Source of the DNA: Mesorhizobium_K quangtriensis
GTDB lineage: Bacteria > Pseudomonadota > Alphaproteobacteria > Rhizobiales > Rhizobiaceae
Direction of reading: 5' to 3'
Assembly (NCBI RefSeq): GCF_040081925.1
Contig: NZ_JBEBMF010000002.1
Location: 992,001-1,056,000, forward strand
DNA length: 64,000 bases
The notes beneath the pieces were generated by a model. That model saw nothing but the letters and a program-made list of their open reading frames with translations, was not told the DNA's origin and did no database searches. Shown in pieces: positions 16,644-24,125 of the stretch. The translations under genes were made by a program, and so were the position numbers. Position 1 is the first letter of the stretch. Every line of letters starts with the position of its first letter.

Positions 16644-17099
16644 CTACCGGTCAAGGGGATTGGTATCGTCCTTGTCGCCCTTGCGCATGTTCTCGCGGTA
16701 GATCGCATAGGCGATGACGGCGAGACCGGGCACGAGCAGCGCCGTCACACCCACGGGGCGGCGCAACAGAGTGGGGAGGACGGCGATCCCCGCCGCGGTC
16801 GCAAACGCGGTCAGGTCTGACTTGCGCTGCTGAGACGCGCGGCGCGCGCGAGGCCCTGACGTCAGCTTGTAGACGAGAAGAATGATAAGCGCAGACACAA
16901 TGAACACCGCGCCGAAAACTAGCGCGGCTTCAAGGCTACCGAGCTTTCGCGCCGTCCAGATATAGGCAGCACCCACCATGAACCCCGCGCCGATGCTGCC
17001 CGTGATTATGGCGATCAGATAGACGGTCGCCATCCTGCGCGCCCGCTTGAGAGCGAGGACCGTCTCGCCTGAGGCCAGGCTCGCGAGCAGCGCCAGCAC
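16644..17099 (-). CDS. Integral membrane protein partnered with a DUF883 protein
   Basis: 151 aa with two hydrophobic hairpin segments near the N terminus (TVYLIAIITGSIGAGFMVGAAYIW; AALVFGAVFIVSALIILLVY) and a third near the C terminus (GVTALLVPGLAVIAYAIY). Basic loops lie between them (GPRARRASQQRKSD). It starts at a GTG 6 bp after the stop of the DUF883 gene, so both are one operon, probably under the EcfG promoter at 17465-17489. The layout resembles the enterobacterial YqjD-YqjE stress-associated pair (ribosome-binding membrane protein plus holin-like partner). That comparison is by organisation, not by clear sequence identity. Confidence 0.72.
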   Translation of the reverse strand: MLALLASLASGETVLALKRARRMATVYLIAIITGSIGAGFMVGAAYIWTARKLGSLEAALVFGAVFIVSALIILLVYKLTSGPRARRASQQRKSDLTAFATAAGIAVLPTLLRRPVGVTALLVPGLAVIAYAIYRENMRKGDKDDTNPLDR

Positions 17100-17105
17100 G
17101 GAACG

Positions 17106-17435
17106 TTACCGCCGCGCTATGAGCGCGAACAGGAAACCGACGCCGGCGGCTATCGCCAGCGAAGTCACTGGCTTCTCCCGAACATGGGAAAGAACCTGTT
17201 CCTCAATGTCGTGGGCAGTGGCGCGCAGTTCCTCGAACTTCGCTTCACCCTGCAGTCGCAACTGCTCGGCGCCGAGCGCCGCAGCCTTCCTCGCGGTGCC
17301 GTAGCCGCGTTCGCCGGTGGACTGCGCCTGCTTGGCCAGCTTTTCCAGTTCCGCCTTCAGCACCTTGATCTCGGCTTCGAGTTCCGCATATTCCTTCGAT
17401 CCGTTGCCGGGTTTGCCGGCTGCAGCAGTAGCCAT
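17106..17435 (-). CDS. DUF883 (ElaB/YqjD-like) membrane-anchored stress protein
   Basis: 109 aa. A long charged helix likely to form a coiled coil (about residues 15-85, EYAELEAEIKVLKAELEKLAKQ onward) ends in a C-terminal anchor REKPVTSLAIAAGVGFLFALIARR, the diagnostic ending of the DUF883 family. In enteric bacteria, family members tether ribosomes to the inner membrane in stationary phase. An exact EcfG promoter lies 29 bp upstream, consistent with stress induction. Followed 6 bp later by the polytopic partner gene. Confidence 0.88.
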   Translation of the reverse strand: MATAAAGKPGNGSKEYAELEAEIKVLKAELEKLAKQAQSTGERGYGTARKAAALGAEQLRLQGEAKFEELRATAHDIEEQVLSHVREKPVTSLAIAAGVGFLFALIARR

Positions 17436-17464
17436 GATCTACACTCCTTGCGTTCGCGTCGTTC

Positions 17465-17489
17465 AACGCCGCCTTGGTGACGAAGTTCC
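17465..17489 (-). promoter_or_regulatory. EcfG-type promoter of the DUF883 operon
   Basis: Minus strand GGAAC (17489-17485), 16-base spacer, CGTT (17468-17465); 29 bp before the DUF883 start codon. Exact match to the general stress consensus. Confidence 0.8.
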
Positions 17490-17578
17490 GACGCCGGCGG
17501 TTGAAAGTCAAAGGGCGTTTTATCTATTCCAGGGCGATGAGAATTTTCCGCTCAGGCGCTGAACGATAAAGAAGGCGT

Positions 17579-18127
17579 TCAGGCGGCGCTGGAGCCCATG
17601 ACCTGAGAGGAAATGGCGTCAGGGCCGAACTCGGCCTCGCCCGAAATCTGCAGGATGTCCTGAAGGCGCGTACGAGCGCGGCTGACCCTGCTCTTGATGG
17701 TGCCGACCGCGCAATCGCAGATCTCGGCCGCTTCCTCGTAGGAAAAGCCAGATGCGCCGATGAGGATGATCGCTTCGCGCTGATCTTCCGGAAGCTGCTC
17801 GAGCGCTGCCCTGAAATCCTTGAGGTCAAGCTGGCCGTGCTGGCTGGGATGGACCGCCATGCGGGCCGTCATCAGCCCGTCGGAGTCCTGTACCTCGCGA
17901 CCGCGCTTGCGCATCTGTGAATAGAACTCGTTGCGCAGGATCGTGAACAGCCATGCCTTTAGATTCGTGCCAAGCTGGAAACTCTCATGCTTGTCCCATG
18001 CTTTCACCAGCGTCTCCTGCACCAGATCGTCCGCCTTGTCCCCATTCTGGGACAGCGACATGGCAAAGGCGCGCAAGCTGGGAATGGCACGCAGCAGGTC
18101 GGCCTTGAATTCAGCTGAAACCGCCAT
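17579..18127 (-). CDS. ecfG: EcfG-family ECF sigma factor of the general stress response
   Basis: 182 aa sigma factor with region 2 (DDLVQETLVKAWDKHESFQLGTNLKAWLFTILRNEFYSQMRKRGRE) and region 4 (LPEDQREAIILIGASGFSYEEAAEICDCAVGTIKSRVSRARTRL). It directs RNA polymerase to GGAAC-N16/17-CGTT promoters and is held inactive by NepR. ATG 18127 was preferred to upstream in-frame starts because it lies 4 bp after the nepR stop and gives the normal family length. Cotranscribed with nepR from an EcfG-type promoter (autoregulation). Divergent to phyR. Confidence 0.96.
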   Translation of the reverse strand: MAVSAEFKADLLRAIPSLRAFAMSLSQNGDKADDLVQETLVKAWDKHESFQLGTNLKAWLFTILRNEFYSQMRKRGREVQDSDGLMTARMAVHPSQHGQLDLKDFRAALEQLPEDQREAIILIGASGFSYEEAAEICDCAVGTIKSRVSRARTRLQDILQISGEAEFGPDAISSQVMGSSAA

Positions 18128-18131
18128 GCGG

Positions 18132-18326
18132 TCAGTCCTTCTTCGGCTGCGGCCGGGCGTCTTCGAGCTGCGCCAGCAGGGATGCGAAACGGTCAGGTAT
18201 GTCCTCCGACACAAGGTCGTCGTAATACTGCTTCAGCTTGCGCCCGATCTCTGTGTTAGACCCCAACGGATCTGGAGTCGCACCGCGCGGCGTCGCGGCA
18301 TCCGCAACACTGGTTTTTTTTGTCAT
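18132..18326 (-). CDS. nepR: NepR anti-sigma factor
   Basis: 64 aa; the ordered core is EIGRKLKQYYDDLVSEDIPDRFASLLAQLED, the characteristic two-helix NepR motif, flanked by disordered ends. It binds EcfG and releases it when phosphorylated PhyR offers its sigma-like domain as decoy (established partner-switching mechanism in Alphaproteobacteria). ATG 18326 was chosen by family length; the longer open frame upstream covers the promoter region and is not plausible coding sequence. First gene of nepR-ecfG. Confidence 0.93.
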   Translation of the reverse strand: MTKKTSVADAATPRGATPDPLGSNTEIGRKLKQYYDDLVSEDIPDRFASLLAQLEDARPQPKKD

Positions 18327-18411
18327 GACCGATATTTCGCCCTCATTTGCCCAAAGACACCGCTTACACCTTAACACAAATCGGATGTCTGGCCCCGATT
18401 GCCGGCCCGTA

Positions 18412-18436
18412 AACGCAAGATTTCCGTTTTGGTTCC
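18412..18436 (-). promoter_or_regulatory. EcfG-type promoter of nepR-ecfG
   Basis: Minus strand GGAAC (18436-18432), 16 bases, CGTT (18415-18412), exact consensus. 85 bp upstream of nepR; it closes the positive feedback loop known for this locus. Confidence 0.85.
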
Positions 18437-18455
18437 GGCCACGTCGTTTTTTTTT

Positions 18456-18480
18456 GGAACCTTTTTCGACTGGGTGCGTT
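18456..18480 (+). promoter_or_regulatory. EcfG-type promoter of phyR
   Basis: GGAAC (18456-18460), 16 bases, CGTT (18477-18480), exact consensus, 74 bp upstream of phyR. It lies 19 bp from the oppositely oriented nepR promoter. Confidence 0.85.
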
Positions 18481-18554
18481 TTTATCGACGGGGCTGCCAC
18501 AACCACATATGAACGGCTTCGCCCTTTGCGTCATTTTGAGGGAGACGGTTTCAC

Positions 18555-19349
18555 ATGAGTCTATCCGCCACCATTGCCCCGCATCTGCCGTTTCTGCGGC
18601 GGTTTTCGCGGGCGGTATCAGGATCGCAGCACAGCGGCGACGCGCTGGTCGCCGCGATGCTTGAAGCGATTATCGCGGACACGAGTATTTTTCCCGGCGC
18701 TTCCAGCGACCGGATCGCACTCTACAAGCTTTTCGCACAGCTCTTCACGTCGGTCTCCATCCGTGTTCCGCAGGAGAAAGCTCCATCCGCATGGGAACAG
18801 CGCGCCGCCGCCAATCTTGGCGCGCTGGCGCCGCAGGCCCGGCAAGCATTCCTGCTAATCGCGGTGGAGGGCTTTTCGAATGAGGAGGCCGCTGAAATTC
18901 TCGATGTGTCCGACGAAGAGTTCGCCAGTCTTCTCGCCGAGGCGAGCACGGAAATCTCGCGTCAGGTGGCGACCGACATCCTCATTATCGAGGACGAGCC
19001 GCTCATTGCCATGGACATCGAACAGATGGTCGAGAGCCTTGGCCATCGCGTTGTCGGCACGGCGCGCACGCACGCCGAGGCCACCGCCCTGTTCAGGTCC
19101 TCCCGCGCAAAGATGATCCTGGCCGACATTCAGCTCGCAGACGGCAGCTCAGGCATCGACGCGGTCAACGAGATCCTGGCGACGGCGTCGGTCCCGGTCA
19201 TCTTCATCACCGCCTTCCCCGAGCGGCTTCTCACCGGCGAGCGGCCCGAGCCTGCTTTCCTGGTCACCAAGCCATTCAATCCGGATATGGTGAAGGCGCT
19301 GATCAGCCAAGCACTGTTCTTCGACAGGCAGGCGCAGGCAGCCGCCTGA
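18555..19349 (+). CDS. phyR: PhyR general stress anti-anti-sigma response regulator
   Basis: 264 aa. The N-terminal sigma-factor-like domain (about 1-130; region-4-like APQARQAFLLIAVEGFSNEEAAEILDVSDEEFASLL) is joined to a C-terminal receiver (about 139-255). The receiver has ILIIEDEPLIAMDIEQM, phosphoacceptor Asp191 (ILADIQLADGS) and Lys in VTKPFNPD. Phosphorylation by HWE/HisKA_2 kinases exposes the sigma-like domain, which sequesters NepR and frees EcfG. It stands opposite nepR-ecfG with its own EcfG promoter and ends in a strong bidirectional terminator. Confidence 0.97.
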   Translation: MSLSATIAPHLPFLRRFSRAVSGSQHSGDALVAAMLEAIIADTSIFPGASSDRIALYKLFAQLFTSVSIRVPQEKAPSAWEQRAAANLGALAPQARQAFLLIAVEGFSNEEAAEILDVSDEEFASLLAEASTEISRQVATDILIIEDEPLIAMDIEQMVESLGHRVVGTARTHAEATALFRSSRAKMILADIQLADGSSGIDAVNEILATASVPVIFITAFPERLLTGERPEPAFLVTKPFNPDMVKALISQALFFDRQAQAAA

Positions 19350-19367
19350 AGGATGAAATCCCGCAAT

Positions 19368-19396
19368 AAAAAAGGCCGCTTCCTGCGGCCTTTTTT
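19368..19396. terminator. Bidirectional rho-independent terminator after phyR
   Basis: Arms AAAAAAGGCCGC (19368-19379) and GCGGCCTTTTTT (19385-19396) with a 5-base loop; six T in each direction. Confidence 0.92.
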
Positions 19397-19408
19397 CTTG
19401 ATCGGGCA

Positions 19409-19436
19409 GGAACGAAACCGTTAGGTCCGCCGTTCC
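19409..19436. promoter_or_regulatory. EcfG-type promoter, symmetric in both directions
   Basis: Plus strand GGAAC (19409-19413), 17 bases, CGTT (19431-19434), 33 bp before the DUF1328 gene. Because the element is GGAACG at one end and CGTTCC at the other, the minus strand also reads GGAAC-N17-CGTT (19436 to 19411), pointing back into the phyR terminator. Confidence 0.75.
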
Positions 19437-19467
19437 TAAGCATCTGAAATTCGAGGAGTTCGAACAA

Positions 19468-19632
19468 ATGCTTTACTGGGCTCTTGTGTTTCTCGTCGTA
19501 GCCATCATCGCCGGCGCCCTCGGCTTTGGCGGCATAGCGGGAACGTCGGCGGGAATCGCGCAGATTCTATTCTTCGTATTCCTGGCATTCCTGGTGATTT
19601 CGCTGCTCGCCGGCTTGTTCCGTCGGGCATAA
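19468..19632 (+). CDS. DUF1328 small membrane protein
   Basis: 54 aa, almost entirely two hydrophobic helices (MLYWALVFLVVAIIAGALGF and AQILFFVFLAFLVISLLAGL) ending in Phe-Arg-Arg-Ala. This is the recognisable DUF1328 (YtjA) pattern of stress-associated inner-membrane peptides. GAGGAG precedes the ATG by about 10 bases. An exact EcfG promoter starts 59 bp upstream, making it a likely member of the general stress regulon. Confidence 0.88.
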   Translation: MLYWALVFLVVAIIAGALGFGGIAGTSAGIAQILFFVFLAFLVISLLAGLFRRA

Positions 19633-19660
19633 CGAAAGCCGATACCGGCGACCGCACCCC

Positions 19661-19738
19661 TCAATCGGTTTCCGGTTTCCGCCGGGCGGCTTTCTTCGCA
19701 GAAGTCGTCCGGCGGTCTTGTTTTGTCGAGTTACGCAT
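19661..19738 (-). CDS. Possible 25-aa basic peptide
   Basis: Open frame from an ATG at 19738 preceded by GAGG at 6 bases; the product starts MRNSTKQDRRTTSAKKAARR and is strongly basic. It lies in the 131-bp gap between the DUF1328 and HWE kinase genes, divergent from the kinase. Nothing beyond the ribosome-binding site and composition supports it, so it may be chance. Confidence 0.28.
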   Translation of the reverse strand: MRNSTKQDRRTTSAKKAARRKPETD

Positions 19739-19763
19739 CGTATACCTCTAATGAGCTTCAGGC

Positions 19764-20822
19764 ATGAGCGCGGGAAAGGAAAATGGCGGACCTGACCTTC
19801 CTTTGGTCCCCGTATCCGCAACGGAAAACGACCTCGCTCCGGAATCCGCGTTCAGTCTGCTCCGCGCGCTGCGCAATACCGCCGTATCCGTGGTTTACCA
19901 GACTCCAGACCTCAGGGTGAGCTGGGCGCGCAACGTGCCGCCGTCCTGGTCGACGCAAAGCCTCGTTGGGCAAACAGACGAAACTTTTCTCCCAGCCCAC
20001 GCCGCGAAGCTGGTGCGTGAGAGCAAGGTGAACGTGCTGGGAGGTTCAGGTCCGCAGCGCCTCGAAATTCATGTGCCACCAGCAACAGGACATGGCGACA
20101 AATGGTTCAACCTTTGGATCGATGCCGACAAAGCCCCGACTGGTGAAATTCGCGGTCTGGTGACGACAGCCGTGGAGATTACAGACCAGAAGCAACGCGA
20201 GCAAACGCTGCGCGTGCTTCTCCGTGAAGTCAGCCACCGGTCGCGGAACCTGCTGGCCATCATCCAGAGCATAGCCACGCAGACGGGACGTCATGCGCAA
20301 ACCGTGGACGCATTCCTCATACGTTTTCGGGGGCGCGTGCAGTCCCTCGCAGCCTCGCAGGATCTCGTCACATCGTCCAACTGGCGCGGCGCCGATCTTG
20401 GCGAACTCGCCTACGGGCAGGCAGCACGCTACAGCGACAACCCGCAGGATGCCTTGAGGCTCGAAGGCGAGAGGCCATGGCTGAACCCGAATGCCGCCCT
20501 GCATGTGGGCCTCGCGCTCCACGAATTGATTGCCAACTCCGTCAGCTATGGAGCCATGTCGCGGCCGGGCGGCTACGCCACCCTGCGGTCAGGAATCCAG
20601 CGCAACCCAGAAGGCAACGGAGCACTGCTTCTTGTCTGGGTGGAGACGATCGGTCCAGCAGGTGACCGCGCAAGTCCGGCGCCACAGGAAAAGCGGTTCG
20701 GCAGCGTCGCGCTGGAACGCCTCGTCCCGGCATCGTTGAACGGCGAAGCACAACTGAAGATAGACGACGACCTGCTGGAATACAGGCTGACCGTTCCACC
20801 GGGAAACTTTGAGGCCGCCTGA
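19764..20822 (+). CDS. PAS-HWE family sensor histidine kinase
   Basis: 352 aa, no membrane span. A PAS-type domain (about 30-140, TAVSVVYQTPDLRVSWARNVPPSW) is followed by the HWE dimerisation segment with His158 (REVSHRSRNLLAIIQSIATQTGR), then RFRGRVQSLAASQDLV and a GHKL ATPase (ALHELIANSVSYGA). HWE kinases with unpaired location commonly feed PhyR. The position 415 bp from phyR makes this a probable input kinase of the general stress response (inference). The PAS domain probably reads a cytoplasmic signal. Confidence 0.9.
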   Translation: MSAGKENGGPDLPLVPVSATENDLAPESAFSLLRALRNTAVSVVYQTPDLRVSWARNVPPSWSTQSLVGQTDETFLPAHAAKLVRESKVNVLGGSGPQRLEIHVPPATGHGDKWFNLWIDADKAPTGEIRGLVTTAVEITDQKQREQTLRVLLREVSHRSRNLLAIIQSIATQTGRHAQTVDAFLIRFRGRVQSLAASQDLVTSSNWRGADLGELAYGQAARYSDNPQDALRLEGERPWLNPNAALHVGLALHELIANSVSYGAMSRPGGYATLRSGIQRNPEGNGALLLVWVETIGPAGDRASPAPQEKRFGSVALERLVPASLNGEAQLKIDDDLLEYRLTVPPGNFEAA

Positions 20823-20882
20823 GGTCGACCAAAATCATGGGCGGCATTCAGGGCAATAATCCTCATATCATTGTCAGCCGCT

Positions 20883-20907
20883 GGAACCCGCTTGCCTACA
20901 CCGCGTT
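20883..20907 (+). promoter_or_regulatory. EcfG-type promoter
   Basis: GGAAC (20883-20887), 16 bases, CGTT (20904-20907), exact consensus; 46 bp upstream of the start codon of the 108-aa protein gene. Confidence 0.75.
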
Positions 20908-20953
20908 TTCACCTCCACGAGGAGCCGTTGTCTCTTCTCCGGAGGTGACTGCC

Positions 20954-21280
20954 ATGGAACATATCGCTGCACTGCTGCTGATCGTCGCTTGCTCGGACGA
21001 CATGGCACAATGCCGGGAACTTGAGACCGCTTCTGCGGTCTACGAGACGCAGGAAGAATGCGACGTCGACCTGCAGCCCACGATCAGCCGGTTTGTCACC
21101 CGCTATCCGCAGGTGCTCGGCCAATGCGTCAGCGTCGATCCCGCCATTGAGGAGGAAGACGCGGACCTTGTCTGGAACGTGAAGCCCGACGGCACTCTTT
21201 TCGCGATGATCGAAGTGCCTGAATTCATGATTGCATCAGGCCCGGAAGCGCGGAAGAACCAGTATCTTAGACATGAATGA
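20954..21280 (+). CDS. Small exported-type protein of unknown function, probable stress regulon
   Basis: 108 aa. A short hydrophobic N terminus (MEHIAALLLIVACSDD) could be a signal or lipoprotein-like segment. The remainder is acidic with four cysteines (residues about 12, 20, 34 and 57), suggestive of disulphides in the periplasm. ATG 20954 was selected because GGAGGTG stands 6 bases upstream; a longer frame from 20837 would overlap the EcfG promoter. Family not recognised. Confidence 0.7.
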   Translation: MEHIAALLLIVACSDDMAQCRELETASAVYETQEECDVDLQPTISRFVTRYPQVLGQCVSVDPAIEEEDADLVWNVKPDGTLFAMIEVPEFMIASGPEARKNQYLRHE

Positions 21281-21349
21281 TTTCTGCCGCGCAAAGACCA
21301 AGTTTTGTGTTAAATCCCGCGTCGGGACGATCTTAATGAGGAGCCTCAT

Positions 21350-21601
21350 ATGAAAAAGACTATTATTGCGCTTGCCGCCATGATGGCGATTGCCGGTTGC
21401 ACGACCGCAGAACAGGACGCTGCCGTCGGCGGCACCGCCGGCGCTCTCATCGGCGGCCTGGCAACGGGTGATGCCGGCGGGGCTATCGTGGGCGGCGTCG
21501 TAGGCGCGGCTTCCGGCGTTCTGCTCGGCAAGGCCACGCGCACCGGCTGGTGCCGTTATCGCGACCGCTACGGCCGCATTTACGAAGCTCGCTGCCGCTA
21601 A
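21350..21601 (+). CDS. Glycine-zipper lipoprotein (SmpA/17-kDa-antigen-like)
   Basis: 83 aa. A lipoprotein signal with lipobox IAGC (Cys17) precedes a glycine-zipper (GGTAGALIGGLATGDAGGAIVGGVVGAASGVLLG, residues 27-60) and a short C-terminal segment with two cysteines (GWCRYRDRYGRIYEARCR). It would be an outer-membrane or periplasmic lipoprotein; such proteins are often envelope-stress components. GAGGAG precedes the start. Its stop codon overlaps that of the convergent kinase gene. Confidence 0.87.
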   Translation: MKKTIIALAAMMAIAGCTTAEQDAAVGGTAGALIGGLATGDAGGAIVGGVVGAASGVLLGKATRTGWCRYRDRYGRIYEARCR

Positions 21602-23238
21602 GCCTGTTTGCCTTGGGGCTGTTCTATCGACTCTGATGGAACAGCCCTGTTGCGGCTCTTTCCTGCACCAAGCGGAATCAGAATTTCGATTTGCAGACCG
21701 TCAGCTGTGTAGCTGCGCTTGATCCTGCCGTTCAATTCTCGCGTGATGTTCATATCGATGAGCTTCGTGCCGAAGCCGGCTTTTTCGGGTTGCGCCACAG
21801 CCTGGCCCCCGGATTCTCGCCACGAGAGCCAGAGCACGCTTTCTCCCTGACGCAGTCCCCAAGTCACCTGAAGCGTATCCGGTGAGCGGCCAACCTCTCC
21901 ATATTTAAGCGCGTTGGTGGCCAGTTCGTGGAACGTCAGGCCGAGCGCCTGGGTGACTGTTTCGGACAGCAACACGGCCGGACCTTTCAGCATCCCTTCG
22001 GGAAGCTCTTTTCCGAAAGCCTGTGACAGTTCCATGCGCAGGAGTTCCCGAAGATCCGCCTTCTGCCAACGCGAGCGCGTGAGCATATCCTGCGACGCCG
22101 CCATTGCCTGCAGACGCGCGGAAAACGATTCCGAGAAATCGCTCATATCCTTTGCATTCGCCGCGGTCTGCCGGGCTATTGCCAGAACGCGCGTGATCGA
22201 GTTCTTGATGCGATGCTTCATCTCTTGAAGCATCAGATCCTTTTCCAGAAGGCTTTTCTCGGCATTCTCCTGCAACTCGGAGGCAGCCTCGTAGGCACGC
22301 ATCTGGTAGCGCTGCAGAAAGGCGATCGCAGTCGCCAGAAGCAGCCCGAACACCCCCAGCAGGAAGGGCACGACCGAAGAGGTCGGCGGCGTGAACTCGG
22401 CTGTCGGCCGGAATTCGATCGTCCAGGGGCGCCCGGCGACGAGAAGCTGGCGCGTGGTAACAAGCTCGCCAACGCCCGCCCTTTCCGAACTGAACAGCAG
22501 GTTGGCCTGATCGAGGGCCCCGTCATAGACATCCGCATGGATGGGCAGGATTGGAAATTTGTCGAGGATCTTCCTGAAAAGATCGTCCGCCCGGAAGGTC
22601 GAAAAGACCAGCCACATTGGCTTGCCGGTACTCTGCTTTTCCACCGCCGAGAAGATCAGGAACCCTGGCCAGACATCCGAGCCGGTCGCCTGCCCGAGCA
22701 TCAGCCGGCCGGACGCCCGCGGCTCGCCCGTATCCATCGCGGACAGGATCGCCTCACGCCGCGCCGGGTCGCTGAACATGTCGAAGCCGAGCCCTACCAT
22801 CGAAGGTCGCTCCAGCGGCTCATAGAGCACGATCGGGGCGCGCCACTCGCCATCCGAAGCCGGGTAGATCGTTCGGCTTACACCCTGGCGGTCGAATATC
22901 TCGTTCTCCAGGACGGTTTCGGATCCCGCCTCCGCCAACGAGAGGACGCCAAGGCCCCGAAGACCCTCGAAATTCGTCTCGACCTGTAGCGTATCGAAAT
23001 ATTCCCTGAATTGATCGGCCGACACCTCGCCATCGAGCATTGTCAAGAAGGCGTCGGCGGAGCGAAGCAGCGAAACATGCATCACCACGCGACTTTCGAT
23101 GCGGTTCAGGGCATCGTCCGCCGTTGCCTCGAACTTTATCCGGGTCGCTTCCTCGCTGGCCCTATAGGCGAAAACCGCCATGGCCAAGCCCGCAAGCGCG
23201 ACCGCGATGAACGCCAGAACAGGAAGGTATCTTTTCAC
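21598..23238 (-). CDS. CHASE-domain HWE-family membrane sensor histidine kinase
   Basis: 546 aa. An N-terminal span (about 4-24), a periplasmic CHASE domain (about 40-270, ESRVVMHVSLLRSADAFLTMLDGEVSADQFREYFDTL; WLVFSTFRADDLF) and a second span (about 285-308, VVPFLLGVFGLLLATAIAFL) come first. The cytoplasmic part is a HWE kinase with His342 (LQEMKHRIKNSITRVLAIARQTA) and a GHKL ATPase (FHELATNALKYGE, GFGTKLI). CHASE senses extracellular small molecules. The start is GTG. Its kinase type and location suggest a second input to PhyR, sensing outside the cell (inference). Confidence 0.92.
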   Translation of the reverse strand: MKRYLPVLAFIAVALAGLAMAVFAYRASEEATRIKFEATADDALNRIESRVVMHVSLLRSADAFLTMLDGEVSADQFREYFDTLQVETNFEGLRGLGVLSLAEAGSETVLENEIFDRQGVSRTIYPASDGEWRAPIVLYEPLERPSMVGLGFDMFSDPARREAILSAMDTGEPRASGRLMLGQATGSDVWPGFLIFSAVEKQSTGKPMWLVFSTFRADDLFRKILDKFPILPIHADVYDGALDQANLLFSSERAGVGELVTTRQLLVAGRPWTIEFRPTAEFTPPTSSVVPFLLGVFGLLLATAIAFLQRYQMRAYEAASELQENAEKSLLEKDLMLQEMKHRIKNSITRVLAIARQTAANAKDMSDFSESFSARLQAMAASQDMLTRSRWQKADLRELLRMELSQAFGKELPEGMLKGPAVLLSETVTQALGLTFHELATNALKYGEVGRSPDTLQVTWGLRQGESVLWLSWRESGGQAVAQPEKAGFGTKLIDMNITRELNGRIKRSYTADGLQIEILIPLGAGKSRNRAVPSESIEQPQGKQA

Positions 23239-23326
23239 TCACCGGGCCTGCTTGATTTCCCGGCTCTTTATCGGGACTCAGTGGGGAGAATTCAATGCAA
23301 ATTACGCGCCTTGACCTTCCTCTTCG

Positions 23327-24112
23327 TCACGCTGCAAGCGGCGGTATCGCGCCTGGTCCAGGAATGGCGCTGGGAGGGCATTTGCCGAGGATGATCATGC
23401 CCAGCACCTCGTCGGGCGTCACGTCGGTGGTCTTGGATGTGCCGACGACCTGGCCGTTCTTCATCACACAGACCCGGTCGGCCAGTTCGAAGACATCGTG
23501 GATGTCATGGCTGATCAGGAAAATGCCGATCCCTTCCGACTTTAGCTGCTTGACCAGTTCGCCGACCTGCGCCGTCTCCTGCGGCCCGAGCGCGGCTGTC
23601 GGCTCGTCCATGATCAGGATCTTTGCGTCGAACAGGATGGCGCGCGCGATCGCCACCGACTGGCGCTGGCCGCCGGAGAGCTTGATCACCGGCTCCTTGA
23701 AGCGCTGGAAGCGCGGATTGAGCCGACCCATGACCTTGCGGGCCTCGGCTTCCATGGCGACGTCGTCGAGCGTACCCCAAGGCGTTCGCAGCTCGCGGCC
23801 AAGGAAGAGGTTGGCGGCGGCGTCGACATTATCGGCCAGCGCCAGCGTCTGGTAGATCGTCTCGATGCCGTATTTCTTGGCGTCGCGCGGATTGCCGATG
23901 TTCGCTTCTTGCCCGCGCACCATGATCTTGCCGGAATCGCGCTTGTAGGCGCCGGACAGGATCTTGATCAGCGTCGACTTTCCCGCGCCGTTGTGGCCGA
24001 GCAGCGCGACCACCTCGCCCTCATGAAGATCGACTGACGCGTTGTCGACGGCGCGGATGCCGCCGAAGGCGACAGAGATGTTCTTCAGCTCGACGAGAGG
24101 CGTATCAGCCAT
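23327..24112 (-). CDS. xylG: Xylose-type sugar ABC transporter ATPase
   Basis: 261 aa single ATPase domain: Walker A GHNGAGKST, Q-loop YQTLALADN, signature LSGGQRQSVAIARA, Walker B ILIMDEPTAALG, His switch ISHDIH. Unlike RbsA-type enzymes it is a half-size protein acting as a homodimer, the form usual for rhizobial xylose/fructose-type CUT2 importers. Last gene of the xylF-xylH-xylG operon, 13 bp after the permease gene. The xylose assignment rests on the binding protein and the neighbouring ROK regulator. Confidence 0.88.
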   Translation of the reverse strand: MADTPLVELKNISVAFGGIRAVDNASVDLHEGEVVALLGHNGAGKSTLIKILSGAYKRDSGKIMVRGQEANIGNPRDAKKYGIETIYQTLALADNVDAAANLFLGRELRTPWGTLDDVAMEAEARKVMGRLNPRFQRFKEPVIKLSGGQRQSVAIARAILFDAKILIMDEPTAALGPQETAQVGELVKQLKSEGIGIFLISHDIHDVFELADRVCVMKNGQVVGTSKTTDVTPDEVLGMIILGKCPPSAIPGPGAIPPLAA

Positions 24113-24125
24113 GACGTGTTCCCCT

